Positions 42,467-52,010 are shown, numbered from the stretch's first letter. The stretch is 64,000 nucleotides of DNA from CAWCQC01 sp963819905 (GCA_963819905.1 CAWFXP010000006.1:170491-234490); one strand, 5' to 3'. Notes: generated from the sequence alone by a model not told the origin. Numbers and translations are program-made.

Positions 42467-43174
42467 TCAGTCCATCACGAAGCCGCCGTTGACGTCGACG
42501 ATCTCGCCCGTGATGAAGCTTGCGTGATCGGAACACAGGAACGCGACGACGTCTGCCACCTCTTGCGCTCGGCCATAGCGCTTCAGGGGTATCCGGTCGC
42601 GAAGGTCCTCGATGCCGGCGATCATCTCCGTGTCGATCAGCGCTGGTGCGACCGCGTTGGACAGGACGCCGTGGGCGGCGTACTCCTTCGCCACCGACTT
42701 GGCGAAGGTCATGAGGGCTGCCTTGGATGACGAGTAGGCCGCGGAGGCAGTCCCGCCGCCGGTCTTTCCGGCGCTCGACCCGATCACGACGACGCGTCCA
42801 AACCCCGCGGCGCGCATCCCCGGCAGGACGCGGCGCGCGCAGAGGTATGCGCCGGTGAGGTTGACGTCGACCAGGCGCCGCCAGGCGTCGGGCTCCGTCC
42901 GCTCGAGCGGTTCGGCGATCAGGATCCCGGCATTGAGGACGAGGAGGCCGACCGGCCCGAGCTCGTGCTCCGTCGCGGAGACGGCTGCGTCGACGCCGCT
43001 CTCGTCGGAGACGTCCGCTGTCAGGCACAGCACACCGGCGAGCGCCGGCGTGCTGATGTCGCATGTCGCAACGCGTGCTCCGAGGTCGCGGAGCGTCTCG
43101 GCGGTGCAGCGGCCGATGCCGCGGGCTCCGCCCGTCACGAAAGCGACCCGATTCTCGATGCCGTCGAGTTGCAC
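42467..43174 (-). CDS. SDR family oxidoreductase
   Basis: 235 residues from GTG 43174. VTGGARGIGRCTA, VLNAGILIAEP (instead of NNAG), IGSSAGKTGGG, YSSSKAAL and the end ITGEIVDVNGGFVMD. Short central region, as in 3-ketoacyl reductase-like sugar dehydrogenases. It lies 20 nt before the next SDR and 3 nt after the enolase-superfamily gene. Confidence 0.9.
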   Translation of the reverse strand: MQLDGIENRVAFVTGGARGIGRCTAETLRDLGARVATCDISTPALAGVLCLTADVSDESGVDAAVSATEHELGPVGLLVLNAGILIAEPLERTEPDAWRRLVDVNLTGAYLCARRVLPGMRAAGFGRVVVIGSSAGKTGGGTASAAYSSSKAALMTFAKSVAKEYAAHGVLSNAVAPALIDTEMIAGIEDLRDRIPLKRYGRAQEVADVVAFLCSDHASFITGEIVDVNGGFVMD

Positions 43175-43177
43175 GCG

Positions 43178-44311
43178 TCAGGAGGCTCGGTGTGTCTCGA
43201 TGTAGTCAGCGTCCAGCTCCCAGCCGAGTCCCGGTGCATCGGAGAGCTCGAGCGCGCCGTCGACGAGGGACGGGCGGTTCGCGACGAGATTCCACCAGAT
43301 CGGGTCGCGATCCGGATGAAAGCACTCGAGGACCGTCCCGTGTGGCACCGAAGCGAGCAGGTGAGATGCGACCTGGGGCTCTTCGTGGTGGCCCATTGCG
43401 ACGTCGAAAGCCGTCGCCATCGCGGCGACCCGGCGCCATTCGGTCGGGCCGCCCGACCAGGACGCGTCGAAGTTGCAGATGTCGATCGCTCCCTCGACCA
43501 TGAGGTCGCGACAGCCGGCGGCAGAGAGCTCGGTCTGTCCCGCGCACACGCGTACGGGGGCGCCGAAGCGGACGTCGCGCATCGCCCGGCGGTCATTCGC
43601 CCAGCGGCACGGCTCCTCGAGCCACTCGAGATCGCAGTCGGCGACCAGGCGCGCGAAGCGAATCGCGTCGGCAACCGTCCAGCCCTGGTTCGCGTCCGCC
43701 GCGAGGATGAAATCGGGCCCCGCCGCGTTGCGCGCCTCGCGGAAGCGCTGGGCGTCCTCCTCCGGCGAGAGCCCACCGACCTTGAACTTCAAGCCGGCCA
43801 GTCCCATCGCCCTGAACTCGGCGATCTCGTCGGCGATCGGTATCCCGGTGCCGTAGTACCCGCCGATGGCGATCATCGGCAAAGCACGCCGGTAGCCTCC
43901 CCACAAACGCCACAGGGGCTGGCCGATCGCCTTCCCGATGGCGTCCCAGATCGCCGTGTCCACACACGCGGTGGCTACGAGACCCAGGCGCCGGTCACGC
44001 AGGATGTCGCACGTCGCTGGTCGTCCGAGCTCCCAGCAACGTTCGACCGCAAGGGCGTTCTCGCCGGCGAGGCGCGGCTCGATCTCGCGGTGGATGATCC
44101 TATCGATCTCGGCCAGCGTGGAGTCTTCGTCTCCCGCATAGGCCTCCCCGACGACTCCTTCGGATGTGTGAACCCGCGTGATGATCGTCGAGCGGTGCGT
44201 CATGTGGTAGCCGCTACCCCGGTACGTCCGGGCGAGGGGCACGCGAATCGGAATGGTCTCGATCCGCCTGATCGTGAGGCGTGCGGCGGTTGCCACGGTC
44301 GTCTCGCTCAT
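43178..44311 (-). CDS. mandelate racemase/muconate lactonizing enzyme family protein (enolase superfamily)
   Basis: 377 residues. LKFKVGG gives the Lys175/Lys177 base pair; metal ligands Asp206 (AADANQG), Glu232 (WLEEP) and a third acidic position near CAGQTE (Glu261); His in MGHHEEPQ. The double-Lys barrel resembles muconate-lactonizing or dipeptide-epimerase-like members, so racemisation, epimerisation or dehydration of a carboxylate is expected. ATGA overlap with the VOC gene upstream. Confidence 0.88.
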   Translation of the reverse strand: MSETTVATAARLTIRRIETIPIRVPLARTYRGSGYHMTHRSTIITRVHTSEGVVGEAYAGDEDSTLAEIDRIIHREIEPRLAGENALAVERCWELGRPATCDILRDRRLGLVATACVDTAIWDAIGKAIGQPLWRLWGGYRRALPMIAIGGYYGTGIPIADEIAEFRAMGLAGLKFKVGGLSPEEDAQRFREARNAAGPDFILAADANQGWTVADAIRFARLVADCDLEWLEEPCRWANDRRAMRDVRFGAPVRVCAGQTELSAAGCRDLMVEGAIDICNFDASWSGGPTEWRRVAAMATAFDVAMGHHEEPQVASHLLASVPHGTVLECFHPDRDPIWWNLVANRPSLVDGALELSDAPGLGWELDADYIETHRAS

Positions 44312-44760
44312 TTCGGCGGCTGGAACAGCTCGAGGATGATGCCGTCCGGGTCCCGCAGGTAGAGCGCCGATCCGCCGGCGTTCGCGCCCGTGTCGACCTC
44401 GACCGGTGGGCTGAAGAACGAGTCGATGCCGGCGCCGCGCAGGCGTTCGTAGATCGGGAGGAGATCGTCCACGATCAAGCAGAGATGCGTCGGGCCTATC
44501 GTGCGCGGCTCGATTTCCGCACGTGTCGGCTCGGGGACGACGTACTCGAACAGCTCGAGGCGGTGGTCCGAACCGGGGAGCTTCATGAGCGCCATCCGTA
44601 TGTGGGCGTCCGGGTAGCCGACGATTACGGCGATGTAGCCGCCCTGCTTCTCCTGCTCGAGCACGACCTCGAACCCGAGGAGGTCGCGATAGAAGTCGAT
44701 AGAGCGATCGAGGTCGGAAACCGTGCAACCCGTATGGTCGAGGCGCTGGACGTCAGCCAC
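44308..44760 (-). CDS. VOC family (glyoxalase/dioxygenase fold) protein
   Basis: 150 residues, two beta-alpha-beta-beta-beta modules. Metal ligand positions: LDHTGCTVSDLDRSIDFYRD, RLELFEYV, GPTHLCLIVDD and DPDGIILELFQPP. Likely an epimerase, lyase or glyoxalase acting on the same pathway. GTG 44760 overlaps the end of the M24 gene by 8 nt. Confidence 0.85.
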   Translation of the reverse strand: MADVQRLDHTGCTVSDLDRSIDFYRDLLGFEVVLEQEKQGGYIAVIVGYPDAHIRMALMKLPGSDHRLELFEYVVPEPTRAEIEPRTIGPTHLCLIVDDLLPIYERLRGAGIDSFFSPPVEVDTGANAGGSALYLRDPDGIILELFQPPK

Positions 44761-45914
44761 GTGGCACCCCCATGGCGTCTCGCAGCTCGACTCCGCCTTC
44801 GGGAGTCACGACGAACACGTTCTCCACACGGGCACCGAAGCGTCCGGGAACGTACACGCCCGGCTCCGCTGCGATCACCATCCAGTTCTCGAGCCGCATG
44901 GTGTCCGAAGGGATCAGGTGTGGATCCTCGAAGGAAGTCAGACCCGAGTGCGTGCCCGCCGTGATGCGGGAACTCGCCATCTGGGAAGGCTTCGCCGATC
45001 CGCGCCGCCATCGCACGGAAGATGTCCTGGCCGGTGGCGCCGGGGACGAGCTCGGCCCGTGCGAGCTCGAGGATCTCGAGCAGTACGGCGCGCGCCTCCT
45101 CGACCTCGGTGTTCGTGCCGCGGACGTGGGTCTCCGCACTGTCGCCCCAGTAGCCGTTCGCCCGGACGACGACGTCTGCGATCAGGGGCTCGCCCGGCCC
45201 GACTTTTCGGTCGGATGCAATCCGGATCGGACAGCAGACCTCGCACGTGTCCGGGCCAGAGAGCACGTCCGCGAGGAACTCGATCGGCTCCCCGTGCACG
45301 ATCTGCGCCGTCGACAGGGCCGCCGTGAAGATCTCGATCTCTGAGAGACCGCGCTCCACGGCCTCGTTCACGGCCTGCTGGCCGAGCCAGCAGAGCTCGT
45401 ACGCGCGGACGATCCTCGCAAGCTCGTCGGCATCCTTCAGAAGGCGCAGTCGCACGAGCTCGCCGTCCGCCGGCACGAGGCTGCCCGGCAGGCGGCCGGT
45501 GAGGAGATCGCTCATCGGTCCAAGACCGTCGGCGACGCCGATCCGGCCCGCGCCGGCGAGCGCCGGTACCGCGGCCACGGCATCGGCGAGGATCGGGAGC
45601 GGGTTCAGCTCGATTCCGAAGCCGCGCTCGCCGTATCCGCGGACGTCGTCGGCCTCTCCCAGACGCTCGGCGACGGGCACTTCGTCGCGCATGACCAGCA
45701 GAGTCCGGTCGCCGTCCGCATCGACGACGAGGGCGGAGGGACCGCCGTAGTACCTCCAGTAGCCACCGAGGTAGTTCACGTTGTCGGCGCCGAAGACCAC
45801 GCTGCAGTCGACGTCCTGGGACGTCATCCACGAGCGCAGGCGCTCGAGTCGGTGAGGTGGCCGCTCGACCGTGATCCGGTCGGCGAGCACAGGGTCCGTG
45901 GTCAGCTGGTGCAT
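44753..45914 (-). CDS. M24 family metallopeptidase (Xaa-Pro dipeptidase/creatinase-like), frameshifted
   Basis: About 386 residues interrupted by one base near 44942. The first frame covers the N-terminal domain and most of the pita-bread domain (ADVVVRANGYWGDSAETHVRG with two metal Asp, PHHGGHALG with the metal His). The second frame continues LTSFEDPHLIP, AAEPGVYVPGRFGARVENVFVVT with the two metal Glu. Removing A44942 joins them. Start ATG 45914 (MHQLTTDP) has AGGAG at good distance. Possibly a creatinase-like or dipeptide hydrolase. Confidence 0.82.
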
Positions 45915-45969
45915 CGCTCTCCTCGATCGCTCGAACATCGCGCAAAGGTTTGACTAACGCCTGCGTCCG

Positions 45970-46070
45970 ACTATCGCATGGCCCCGCCGAGCGGTCAACG
46001 TCCTACGGATCGCCGTCCTTCGCTGCCGCCTTGACGCGACTCGCGGACGGTGGTTAGGTACGAGATTCTC
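45970..46070. promoter_or_regulatory. divergent promoters and candidate operator of the IclR region
   Basis: On the minus strand TTGACC (45998-45993) and GATAGT (45975-45970) are 17 bp apart, pointing at the M24 operon. On the plus strand TTGACG (46031-46036) and TAGGTA (46055-46060) are 18 bp apart, pointing at the iclR-type gene. A 9-bp palindrome GAGA-T-TCTC (46062-46070) overlaps the expected start point and is a candidate operator. Predicted by eye. Confidence 0.5.
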
Positions 46071-46083
46071 AAAAACGCGAACT

Positions 46084-46905
46084 ATGAGTCCAAATGATGA
46101 AACTATTCCCAAGGACCGCGCCCCAACGCGAATCCAGGCGGTTGTCCGGGCTGTCCACCTCGTCCGGTTGACGGCCGCACGCGGAGGGCGCACCGCGGCC
46201 GAGATCGCGGAGGCGGCCGGCCTCTCGCGACCGACCTGCTACCACCTTCTGAACACGCTCGTCGACGAAGGGGTGCTGGCCAAGGATCGTCGGCGGCGGT
46301 ATTTCCTCGGGCCGACGGTGGGGGCTCTCTCGGACGCGTTCGCCCGGCACCTCGCTCCGCCCGAACACCTCCTCGCGGAGGTTCACCGGCTCGCGGAGAC
46401 AACTGGCGAAACGGCGCATCTGAGCGGCTGGCGTAACGGCGAGGTGGTCGTGCTCGCGTCGATCGAGGGAAGTCACGCGATTCGCGTCGCGGGCCTGCAC
46501 CGGGGTTTCTCGTCATTTGCCCACGCGAGATCGGCAGGGAAGCTCCTTCTAGCCCTCGCCGCGCCGGAGGCATGCGAGGCATACCTCCTGACCCATGAGC
46601 TCGAACCCGAAACTAGACACACGATTGTCCAGCGCGATAGGCTCCTCACCGAGTTCGCGGTGATCCGGGAGCGAGGGTTCGCGTTGGACGAGGAGGAATT
46701 CAGGGAGGGCGTCGCCTGCGTGTCCGCAGCGGTCGTCGAGAACGGCGTACCGCACTCAGCTCTCACGCTGAGCGCGCCTGTCGACCGCTTTCGTCGCCGG
46801 CGAGCGGACTTCATCGACGCTGTCGTGGCCGCCGCCCGGGTGGTCAGCGCGCCCGACAAGCCGAACAACCAACTCGAAGAGGTGACTGCCCATGGGAGTG
46901 CTTGA
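46084..46905 (+). CDS. IclR family transcriptional regulator
   Basis: 273 residues. The winged HTH reads RTAAEIAEAAGLSRPTCYHLLNTLVDEGVLAK near residues 38-70, followed by the effector domain (GFSSFAHARSAGKLLLA, RERGFALDEEEFREGVACVSAAV). Divergent from the M24/VOC/enolase operon and upstream of SDR and sugar-importer genes, it may control both sides. Overlaps the SDR gene by 14 nt. Confidence 0.92.
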   Translation: MSPNDETIPKDRAPTRIQAVVRAVHLVRLTAARGGRTAAEIAEAAGLSRPTCYHLLNTLVDEGVLAKDRRRRYFLGPTVGALSDAFARHLAPPEHLLAEVHRLAETTGETAHLSGWRNGEVVVLASIEGSHAIRVAGLHRGFSSFAHARSAGKLLLALAAPEACEAYLLTHELEPETRHTIVQRDRLLTEFAVIRERGFALDEEEFREGVACVSAAVVENGVPHSALTLSAPVDRFRRRRADFIDAVVAAARVVSAPDKPNNQLEEVTAHGSA

Positions 46906-47659
46906 AGGGCGGGTCGCGCTCGTGACCGGTGCAGGCACGGGTCTCGGCCGCGGCATCGCGGATCAGCTGGCCGGCGCAGGCGCAGGGATTGCGGTCGCGG
47001 AGATCGATCCCGACTCAGCGCGACGCGCAGCACAAGAGCTGGCAGGGCTCGGTGTGGAGGCGCGTGCGTACCCGACCGACGTCTCCGACAGCGGCCAGGT
47101 CGACTCGACGTTCGAGGCCGTCGTCCGGGACTTCGGTCAAGTCGACATCGTCGTCAACAATGCGGGGATCAGCCGCGTCGGTCCGCACACACAGGACGTG
47201 ACGGATGAGGACTGGCACGATTCGATCGCCGTCATGCAGACGGGCGTCTTCTACTGCATGCGCGCCGCAGGACGCCACATGGTTCCGCGCGGGACGGGCT
47301 CGGTGGTGAACATCTCGTCGATTCGCGGCTTCTCGCCGAACCCCGGTCGGATGTCGTACTGCGCGCCGAAGGCGGCCGTCATCATGATGACGAAGATCGC
47401 GGCCGGCGAGTGGGCGTCTCAGGGGGTGCGGGTCAACGCGATCTGCCCCGGCGTCCTGCGCACCCCGATGTGGGATGCCGACGTGGCCCGCGGTGCGATC
47501 GACGAGCAGTTCTACGTCGGCGTCGTGCCTGCCCACAGGCTCGGCACGCCGGCTGAAGTGGGCAAGCTGGCCGTGTATCTGAGCTCGGACGACGCCGCGT
47601 ACGTGACGGGCTCGATTCTCACCATCGACGGGGGTCTGACGTCGATCCCGGCCGGTTGA
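46892..47659 (+). CDS. SDR family oxidoreductase
   Basis: 255 residues. VTGAGTGLGRGI near residue 11, VVNNAGISRVG, NISSIRGFSP, active site YCAPKAAV, and AAYVTGSILTIDGG. NAD(P)-dependent dehydrogenase of unknown substrate, co-transcribed with the IclR gene before it (14-nt overlap) and the binding protein after it (30-nt gap). Confidence 0.91.
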   Translation: MGVLEGRVALVTGAGTGLGRGIADQLAGAGAGIAVAEIDPDSARRAAQELAGLGVEARAYPTDVSDSGQVDSTFEAVVRDFGQVDIVVNNAGISRVGPHTQDVTDEDWHDSIAVMQTGVFYCMRAAGRHMVPRGTGSVVNISSIRGFSPNPGRMSYCAPKAAVIMMTKIAAGEWASQGVRVNAICPGVLRTPMWDADVARGAIDEQFYVGVVPAHRLGTPAEVGKLAVYLSSDDAAYVTGSILTIDGGLTSIPAG

Positions 47660-47688
47660 CATTCGTTAGCGAGAAGGAGGAGGACGTG

Positions 47689-49149
47689 ATGAAGGGATCG
47701 AGGGGACCTGGGCTGCGCTGGGCCGTGCTGGGCGCCGTCGTCTTGGCGCTTGCGATCGCGGCCGGATGTGGCGGCGGAGGTGGGGAGGACACTGCGGCGA
47801 CGACCGCACCCCCGCCCGAGACCAGCCAGCCGGCCGACACCGGCGGAGCCGCCGGTGGCGACACGGCGGCGGCGGGTAGCGGACTGGGCAGCGAGTTCGA
47901 TGTCGCCTCGGCCGGCGACGTCACCATCAAGCTCTGGTGGCTCGGTGATCTCGAGGCGCCCGGGATCGAGCCCTGGATGGATCAGATGGTGCAGCAGTTC
48001 CAGTCCGAGTACCCGAACGTGACTGTCGAGACGACTCTGTACGAAACGGGGAAATGGATCCAGACGCAGCAGACCGCGTGCCAGTCGGGGAGCGGCCCGG
48101 ACCTCTGGTACAACTGGAGCGGCACCTGGTCGCTCGAGCTCGCGTGGAAGGGCTGCACCGTCCCGAACGAGACGATCCTCTCGCCCGCGGACCTCGAGGC
48201 CAACCCGAGTGTCGAGGAGACGCTGTGGGAGGGCCAGACATGGGACTTCCCGCTCTACAAGTTCGTGTATCCGGTCGTGGTCAACCTCGACCTGCTCGAG
48301 CAGGCCGGGCTTGATCCGAACGCTCCGCCCGCTACGTGGGACGAGTGGATCGCGGCGCTGGAGCAAATCAAGGCGGCCGGAATCACGCCGATCGCGCTCG
48401 GGCTCAAGGACGGGTTCGGCGGGGAGATCGCCGCGGCCGGTCAGCTCGAGAAGCAGTGGGTGAACACGCCCGACGACATCAAACAGCTCGTGATCGACGG
48501 TGACTTCGCGACGGATCCGGGATGGACGGACTGGATCGACAAGACATTCGAGCTCAAGCCGTACTTCAACGAGGATGCCAACTCGCTCGGATTCGCTGAA
48601 GGTCTCGCGCTCTGGCAGGCAGGCGAAACGGCGATGGTCTTCGGGGCACCCGGCGTGCAGTCGGTCATCAAGGCTGCCCAGGACGCCGGCATGAATGTCG
48701 GCCTCCTCAAGATGCCCCCGTTTGCCGATGGTGCCTGGGCGGATTCGCTCGTCAATACGGGCAACGGGTTCCAGGTCCCCCAGTGGTCGGAGAACAAGGA
48801 GGTGGCCGGAGCATTTCTTGCGTTTCTCCAGCAGCCCGAGAACCTGCAGGCCCTGTACGAGGCGACGGGTAACTTCCCGGCCTCGACGAACTGGGATCCG
48901 TCATCCGTCACCAGCCCGACCGACCAGACGATGCTGCAGTGGCTGAGCGAGAAGAGCACGGCCTGGTGGGCCGCCAACTACACGCCCGTCGATCTCGACG
49001 TCAACGGGACGTTCGTCGTCTTCCAGAAGATGATGGCGGACGAGATCGACGCAGCCGGCTCGGCTCAGCTCTACCAGGACGTGATCACGAAGTGGCGAGA
49101 GGCGAATCCCGACACCGTCGAGAACTTCCAATCGTGGCTGGGCTCGTGA
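47689..49149 (+). CDS. carbohydrate ABC transporter substrate-binding lipoprotein, family 1
   Basis: 486 residues from ATG 47689, chosen because AAGGAGGAGG lies just before it. Sec-type signal (RWAVLGAVVLALAIAAGC) ends in a lipobox, then an acidic Ala/Thr linker. Mature part: TIKLWWLGDLEAPGIEPWMDQ, SGPDLWYNWSGTW, FAEGLALWQAGETAMVFGAPG, LVNTGNGFQVPQWSENKEVA. It differs in signal type (no RR) from the binding protein at 40,161, and so probably in ligand. Confidence 0.94.
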   Translation: MKGSRGPGLRWAVLGAVVLALAIAAGCGGGGGEDTAATTAPPPETSQPADTGGAAGGDTAAAGSGLGSEFDVASAGDVTIKLWWLGDLEAPGIEPWMDQMVQQFQSEYPNVTVETTLYETGKWIQTQQTACQSGSGPDLWYNWSGTWSLELAWKGCTVPNETILSPADLEANPSVEETLWEGQTWDFPLYKFVYPVVVNLDLLEQAGLDPNAPPATWDEWIAALEQIKAAGITPIALGLKDGFGGEIAAAGQLEKQWVNTPDDIKQLVIDGDFATDPGWTDWIDKTFELKPYFNEDANSLGFAEGLALWQAGETAMVFGAPGVQSVIKAAQDAGMNVGLLKMPPFADGAWADSLVNTGNGFQVPQWSENKEVAGAFLAFLQQPENLQALYEATGNFPASTNWDPSSVTSPTDQTMLQWLSEKSTAWWAANYTPVDLDVNGTFVVFQKMMADEIDAAGSAQLYQDVITKWREANPDTVENFQSWLGS

Positions 49150-49172
49150 CCTACTAGGCACTCATTCGACGG

Positions 49173-49205
49173 GGCGTGGGCGGCGCGGTGCCGCCCACGC
49201 CTTTT
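49173..49205 (+). terminator. intercistronic intrinsic terminator or attenuator
   Basis: A perfect 12-bp GC stem (arms 49173-49184 GGCGTGGGCGGC and 49190-49201) with a 5-nt loop is followed by TTTT. It stands between the binding-protein gene and the first permease gene. Partial termination or 3'-end protection here would give more binding protein than permease. Confidence 0.75.
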
Positions 49206-49208
49206 CCC

Positions 49209-50084
49209 ATGCGCCGTCATCTGACCCCGTGGCTGTTCGTGGCCCCGCTGATCCTTCTCGTCGGGTTCGTCTTCCTGTACTCGATCGTGGGGGTCGTTCG
49301 GTTCAGCTTCCAGCGGGTCGGGTCGGCCTACGTTCCGAGTGAGTTCGTCGGTGTTGACAACTACCGCTACGTCTACGACGACTCGCTGTTCTGGGACGCC
49401 CTCCTCAACAACGCCCAGCTTCTCCTATGTGTGCCGATCCTGATCGGGCTCGCTGCCGTGGTCGCTGCGCTCCTGTTCGATCGCGTGAGGGGGTGGAAGG
49501 CGTACCGGACGCTGCTGTTCATCCCGTACATCCTCTCGATTCCGGTCGTCGGGATCGTCTTCGGCTACGTCTTCCAGCTGAACGGCCTCCTGAACACGGC
49601 GCTCGAGACGGTGGGCCTCGGCGGGCTCGCGCAGGACTGGCTCGGCTCCTCGTCCTACGCGATGTGGTCGATCATGGCCGTGATCGTCTGGAAGGAGCTC
49701 GGGTTCGGGATCATCGTCTTCCTCGCCCGGCTGATGAGCGTGAACGAGGAGATGTTCGAGTCCGCCCGAGTCGACGGCGCCGGCTGGTGGCAGACCTTCC
49801 GTCACATCACACTGCCGCAACTCGTGCCGGCGATCGTCTTCTTCGGAATCGTCGAGACGATCACCATGCTGTCCTGGGTCTTCGCCTACATCTACGTGAT
49901 GACGTCGGGCGGGCCGGGGAACTCGACCGTTGTGAGCGAGTGGTACATCTTCCAGCAGGTCTTCTCGAACAGCGCGATCGGAATCGGCTCCGCGGCTGCG
50001 GTGACGCTACTCGCGTTCGTGAGCCTCCTCATCGCGGTGCGGCTCTGGGCGAGCAAGCGATATGACGACCTCTCGTATGCCTGA
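49209..50084 (+). CDS. carbohydrate ABC transporter permease, MalF/UgpA type
   Basis: 291 residues from ATG 49209 (MRRHLTPWLFVAPLILLVGF), immediately after the hairpin and without a visible Shine-Dalgarno. Six membrane segments and EAA loop MSVNEEMFESARVDGAGWWQTFRHITLPQLVPAI, then FAYIYVMTSGGPGNST. Close in plan to the permease at 39,254, so the two importers are paralogous. Confidence 0.92.
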   Translation: MRRHLTPWLFVAPLILLVGFVFLYSIVGVVRFSFQRVGSAYVPSEFVGVDNYRYVYDDSLFWDALLNNAQLLLCVPILIGLAAVVAALLFDRVRGWKAYRTLLFIPYILSIPVVGIVFGYVFQLNGLLNTALETVGLGGLAQDWLGSSSYAMWSIMAVIVWKELGFGIIVFLARLMSVNEEMFESARVDGAGWWQTFRHITLPQLVPAIVFFGIVETITMLSWVFAYIYVMTSGGPGNSTVVSEWYIFQQVFSNSAIGIGSAAAVTLLAFVSLLIAVRLWASKRYDDLSYA

Positions 50085-50952
50085 GACGACGTCCCCGTCC
50101 ACGCGGGCGTTGGATCGCCACAGCCGTCGCGCGCGCAGGGCGCGGGCGATCCCGAAGCACCTGCTGCTGCTGGTTTTCGTCCTGGTGACCCTGATCCCGC
50201 TCTACTTCCTGCTCATCAACAGCTTCAAGTCACAGGCCGAATATCTCACGAACCCCTACGGGCTCCCGGGCGATCCGACGCTCGGGACCCTGAAGGATGC
50301 CTTCCGCGGTGGCGACCTCCTGCGCTGGCTCGCCAACTCGGCGGTCTTCACCGTCGCATCGGTGGTGATCTCGACGGTTGTCGCCGCCATGGCCGCCTAT
50401 CCGATCTCGCTCATGCGCTGGCGTCCGGGCGGGTTTCTCATCGGGTTCCTGATCGCGCTGATGGTGGTCCCGCCGATCGTCCTGGTCGTCCCGCTCTTCA
50501 AGATGATGGTCGACCTCGGGCAGCTCAACAGCTACCACAGCGTGATCATCGTCTACACGGGCATCCTGCTCCCGTTCTCGACCTTCCTGCTCGCGAGCTT
50601 CTTCCGCACGACGCCTCGCGACCTGCTGGACTCCGCTCGGCTCGACGGCGCCGGCCACCTGCGCACCTGGTGGTCGGTGGTCTTGCCGCTCGGCGTTCCC
50701 GCGCTCGTCACGGTGGCGACCGTGCAGGCCCTCTGGGTCTGGAACGAGGTGTTGATCGCCGTCGTCTTCCTGCAGAGCGAGGAGCTTCGGACGCTCATGG
50801 TCGGGATCACCCTCTTTCAGAGCCGCTACGACTTGAATGTGCCGCTCGTGATGGCCGGGATGCTCTGGGCAACCATCCCGATGCTGATCCTGTACCTCCT
50901 GCTGCAGCGCTTCTTCATCCGCGGACTGACCGCAGGCGCCGTCAAGGGCTAG
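50062..50952 (+). CDS. carbohydrate ABC transporter permease, MalG type
   Basis: 296 residues, overlapping the preceding permease by 23 nt; ATG 50077 (MPETTSPST) is an alternative start. Six segments, EAA loop FFRTTPRDLLDSARLDGAGHLRTWWSVVLPLGVPAL and the end LQRFFIRGLTAGAVKG, nearly identical to the MalG-type protein at 38,272. Its stop overlaps the convergent lacI-type stop in a CTAG. Confidence 0.92.
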   Translation: MTTSRMPETTSPSTRALDRHSRRARRARAIPKHLLLLVFVLVTLIPLYFLLINSFKSQAEYLTNPYGLPGDPTLGTLKDAFRGGDLLRWLANSAVFTVASVVISTVVAAMAAYPISLMRWRPGGFLIGFLIALMVVPPIVLVVPLFKMMVDLGQLNSYHSVIIVYTGILLPFSTFLLASFFRTTPRDLLDSARLDGAGHLRTWWSVVLPLGVPALVTVATVQALWVWNEVLIAVVFLQSEELRTLMVGITLFQSRYDLNVPLVMAGMLWATIPMLILYLLLQRFFIRGLTAGAVKG

Positions 50953-51980
50953 GCGAGCCCAGGCGACGACGAGCGTTCGCCCGACGAGGCACCGCTCGGA
51001 GGCCCTGCGGACGCTCTGACGACCAGTTCGGGCGGTGTCCCGACCATCGTGTCCTCGACGAGTTCCCCGTTCAGGAGCGTAAGAAGCTGGTCGAACGCTT
51101 GCCGCCCCATCTCGACGAGCGGCATGCGAACCGTCGTCAGAGGAGGATCCAGATAGCTCGTAAACGGGGCGTCGTGGAATCCGACCACCGACAGGTCGTC
51201 AGTGATCCGGAGCCCGAGCCGCCGGGCGGCCGCCATCGCCCCGATCGCGGCGCGCACGTTCCCGACGAAGAGCGCGGTCGGGCGGGGCGTGAGCCGCAGC
51301 AACCGGGTCGCCGCAACGTTCCCACCGGCCTCGTCGAAGGACGTCTCGGCGACGAGCTCAGGCGCCCATTCGATGCCGTTCGCCTCGAGCCCGCGTCGGT
51401 AGCCGCGCAGCCGGCGTCGCGCGGTGTCAGCATTCTGCGGGCCGGCGACGTGACCGATTCGGAGGTGGCCGAGAGACGCCAAGTACTGCGTGGCGACGAA
51501 GGCGCCCGCCTCGTCGTCGACGGTGACGCTCGCGATCCCGCACGGCTCGCGGCGGTTGACGAGGAGCGCGGGTACGCCGCCTCCGAAGTCACCGAGCCTG
51601 GGCGTCTCGCTCGTCGCCATGCCGACGAGAAGCCCGTCGATTCGCCCGTGAAGGTCGCCGAGCCGCTCCGTGTGTGAACCCCCGGCGACCAGGAGCGCAT
51701 ATCCGGCGGTCGCCGCCTGCTCCTCGGCTCCCTGTGCGATGGTCGCGTAGTTGACGTTCGCGAAGTCCGGCACGATCATCCCGACCGCCATCGTCCGGGC
51801 GGTCTTGAGGGCCCGGGCAGCCGTATTCGGCCGGTAGTTGAGTCTCGTCGCGGCCTCGAGCACGCGCTGGCGGGTCTCGGGCCTGATCGAGAGCCTCCGG
51901 TCGCCGGACAGCACGCGCGAGACGACGGACGCATCCACGCCGGCTGCCGCGGCGACGTCCCTGAGGCGTACCGTAGTCAT
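50949..51980 (-). CDS. LacI family transcriptional regulator
   Basis: 343 residues from ATG 51980 (MTTVRLRDVAAAAGVDASVV); in-frame codons upstream do not look like protein of this family. HTH, hinge YRPNTAARALKT and effector domain (GMIVPDFANVNYATIAQGAEE, LRIGHVAGPQNADTARRRL, VVGFHDAPF). Divergent from the lyase operon and convergent with the sugar importer, so a candidate regulator of both. Confidence 0.92.
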   Translation of the reverse strand: MTTVRLRDVAAAAGVDASVVSRVLSGDRRLSIRPETRQRVLEAATRLNYRPNTAARALKTARTMAVGMIVPDFANVNYATIAQGAEEQAATAGYALLVAGGSHTERLGDLHGRIDGLLVGMATSETPRLGDFGGGVPALLVNRREPCGIASVTVDDEAGAFVATQYLASLGHLRIGHVAGPQNADTARRRLRGYRRGLEANGIEWAPELVAETSFDEAGGNVAATRLLRLTPRPTALFVGNVRAAIGAMAAARRLGLRITDDLSVVGFHDAPFTSYLDPPLTTVRMPLVEMGRQAFDQLLTLLNGELVEDTMVGTPPELVVRASAGPPSGASSGERSSSPGLA

Positions 51981-52010
51981 CGACTCATCGGGCATGGGGG
52001 ACGGTGCCGC

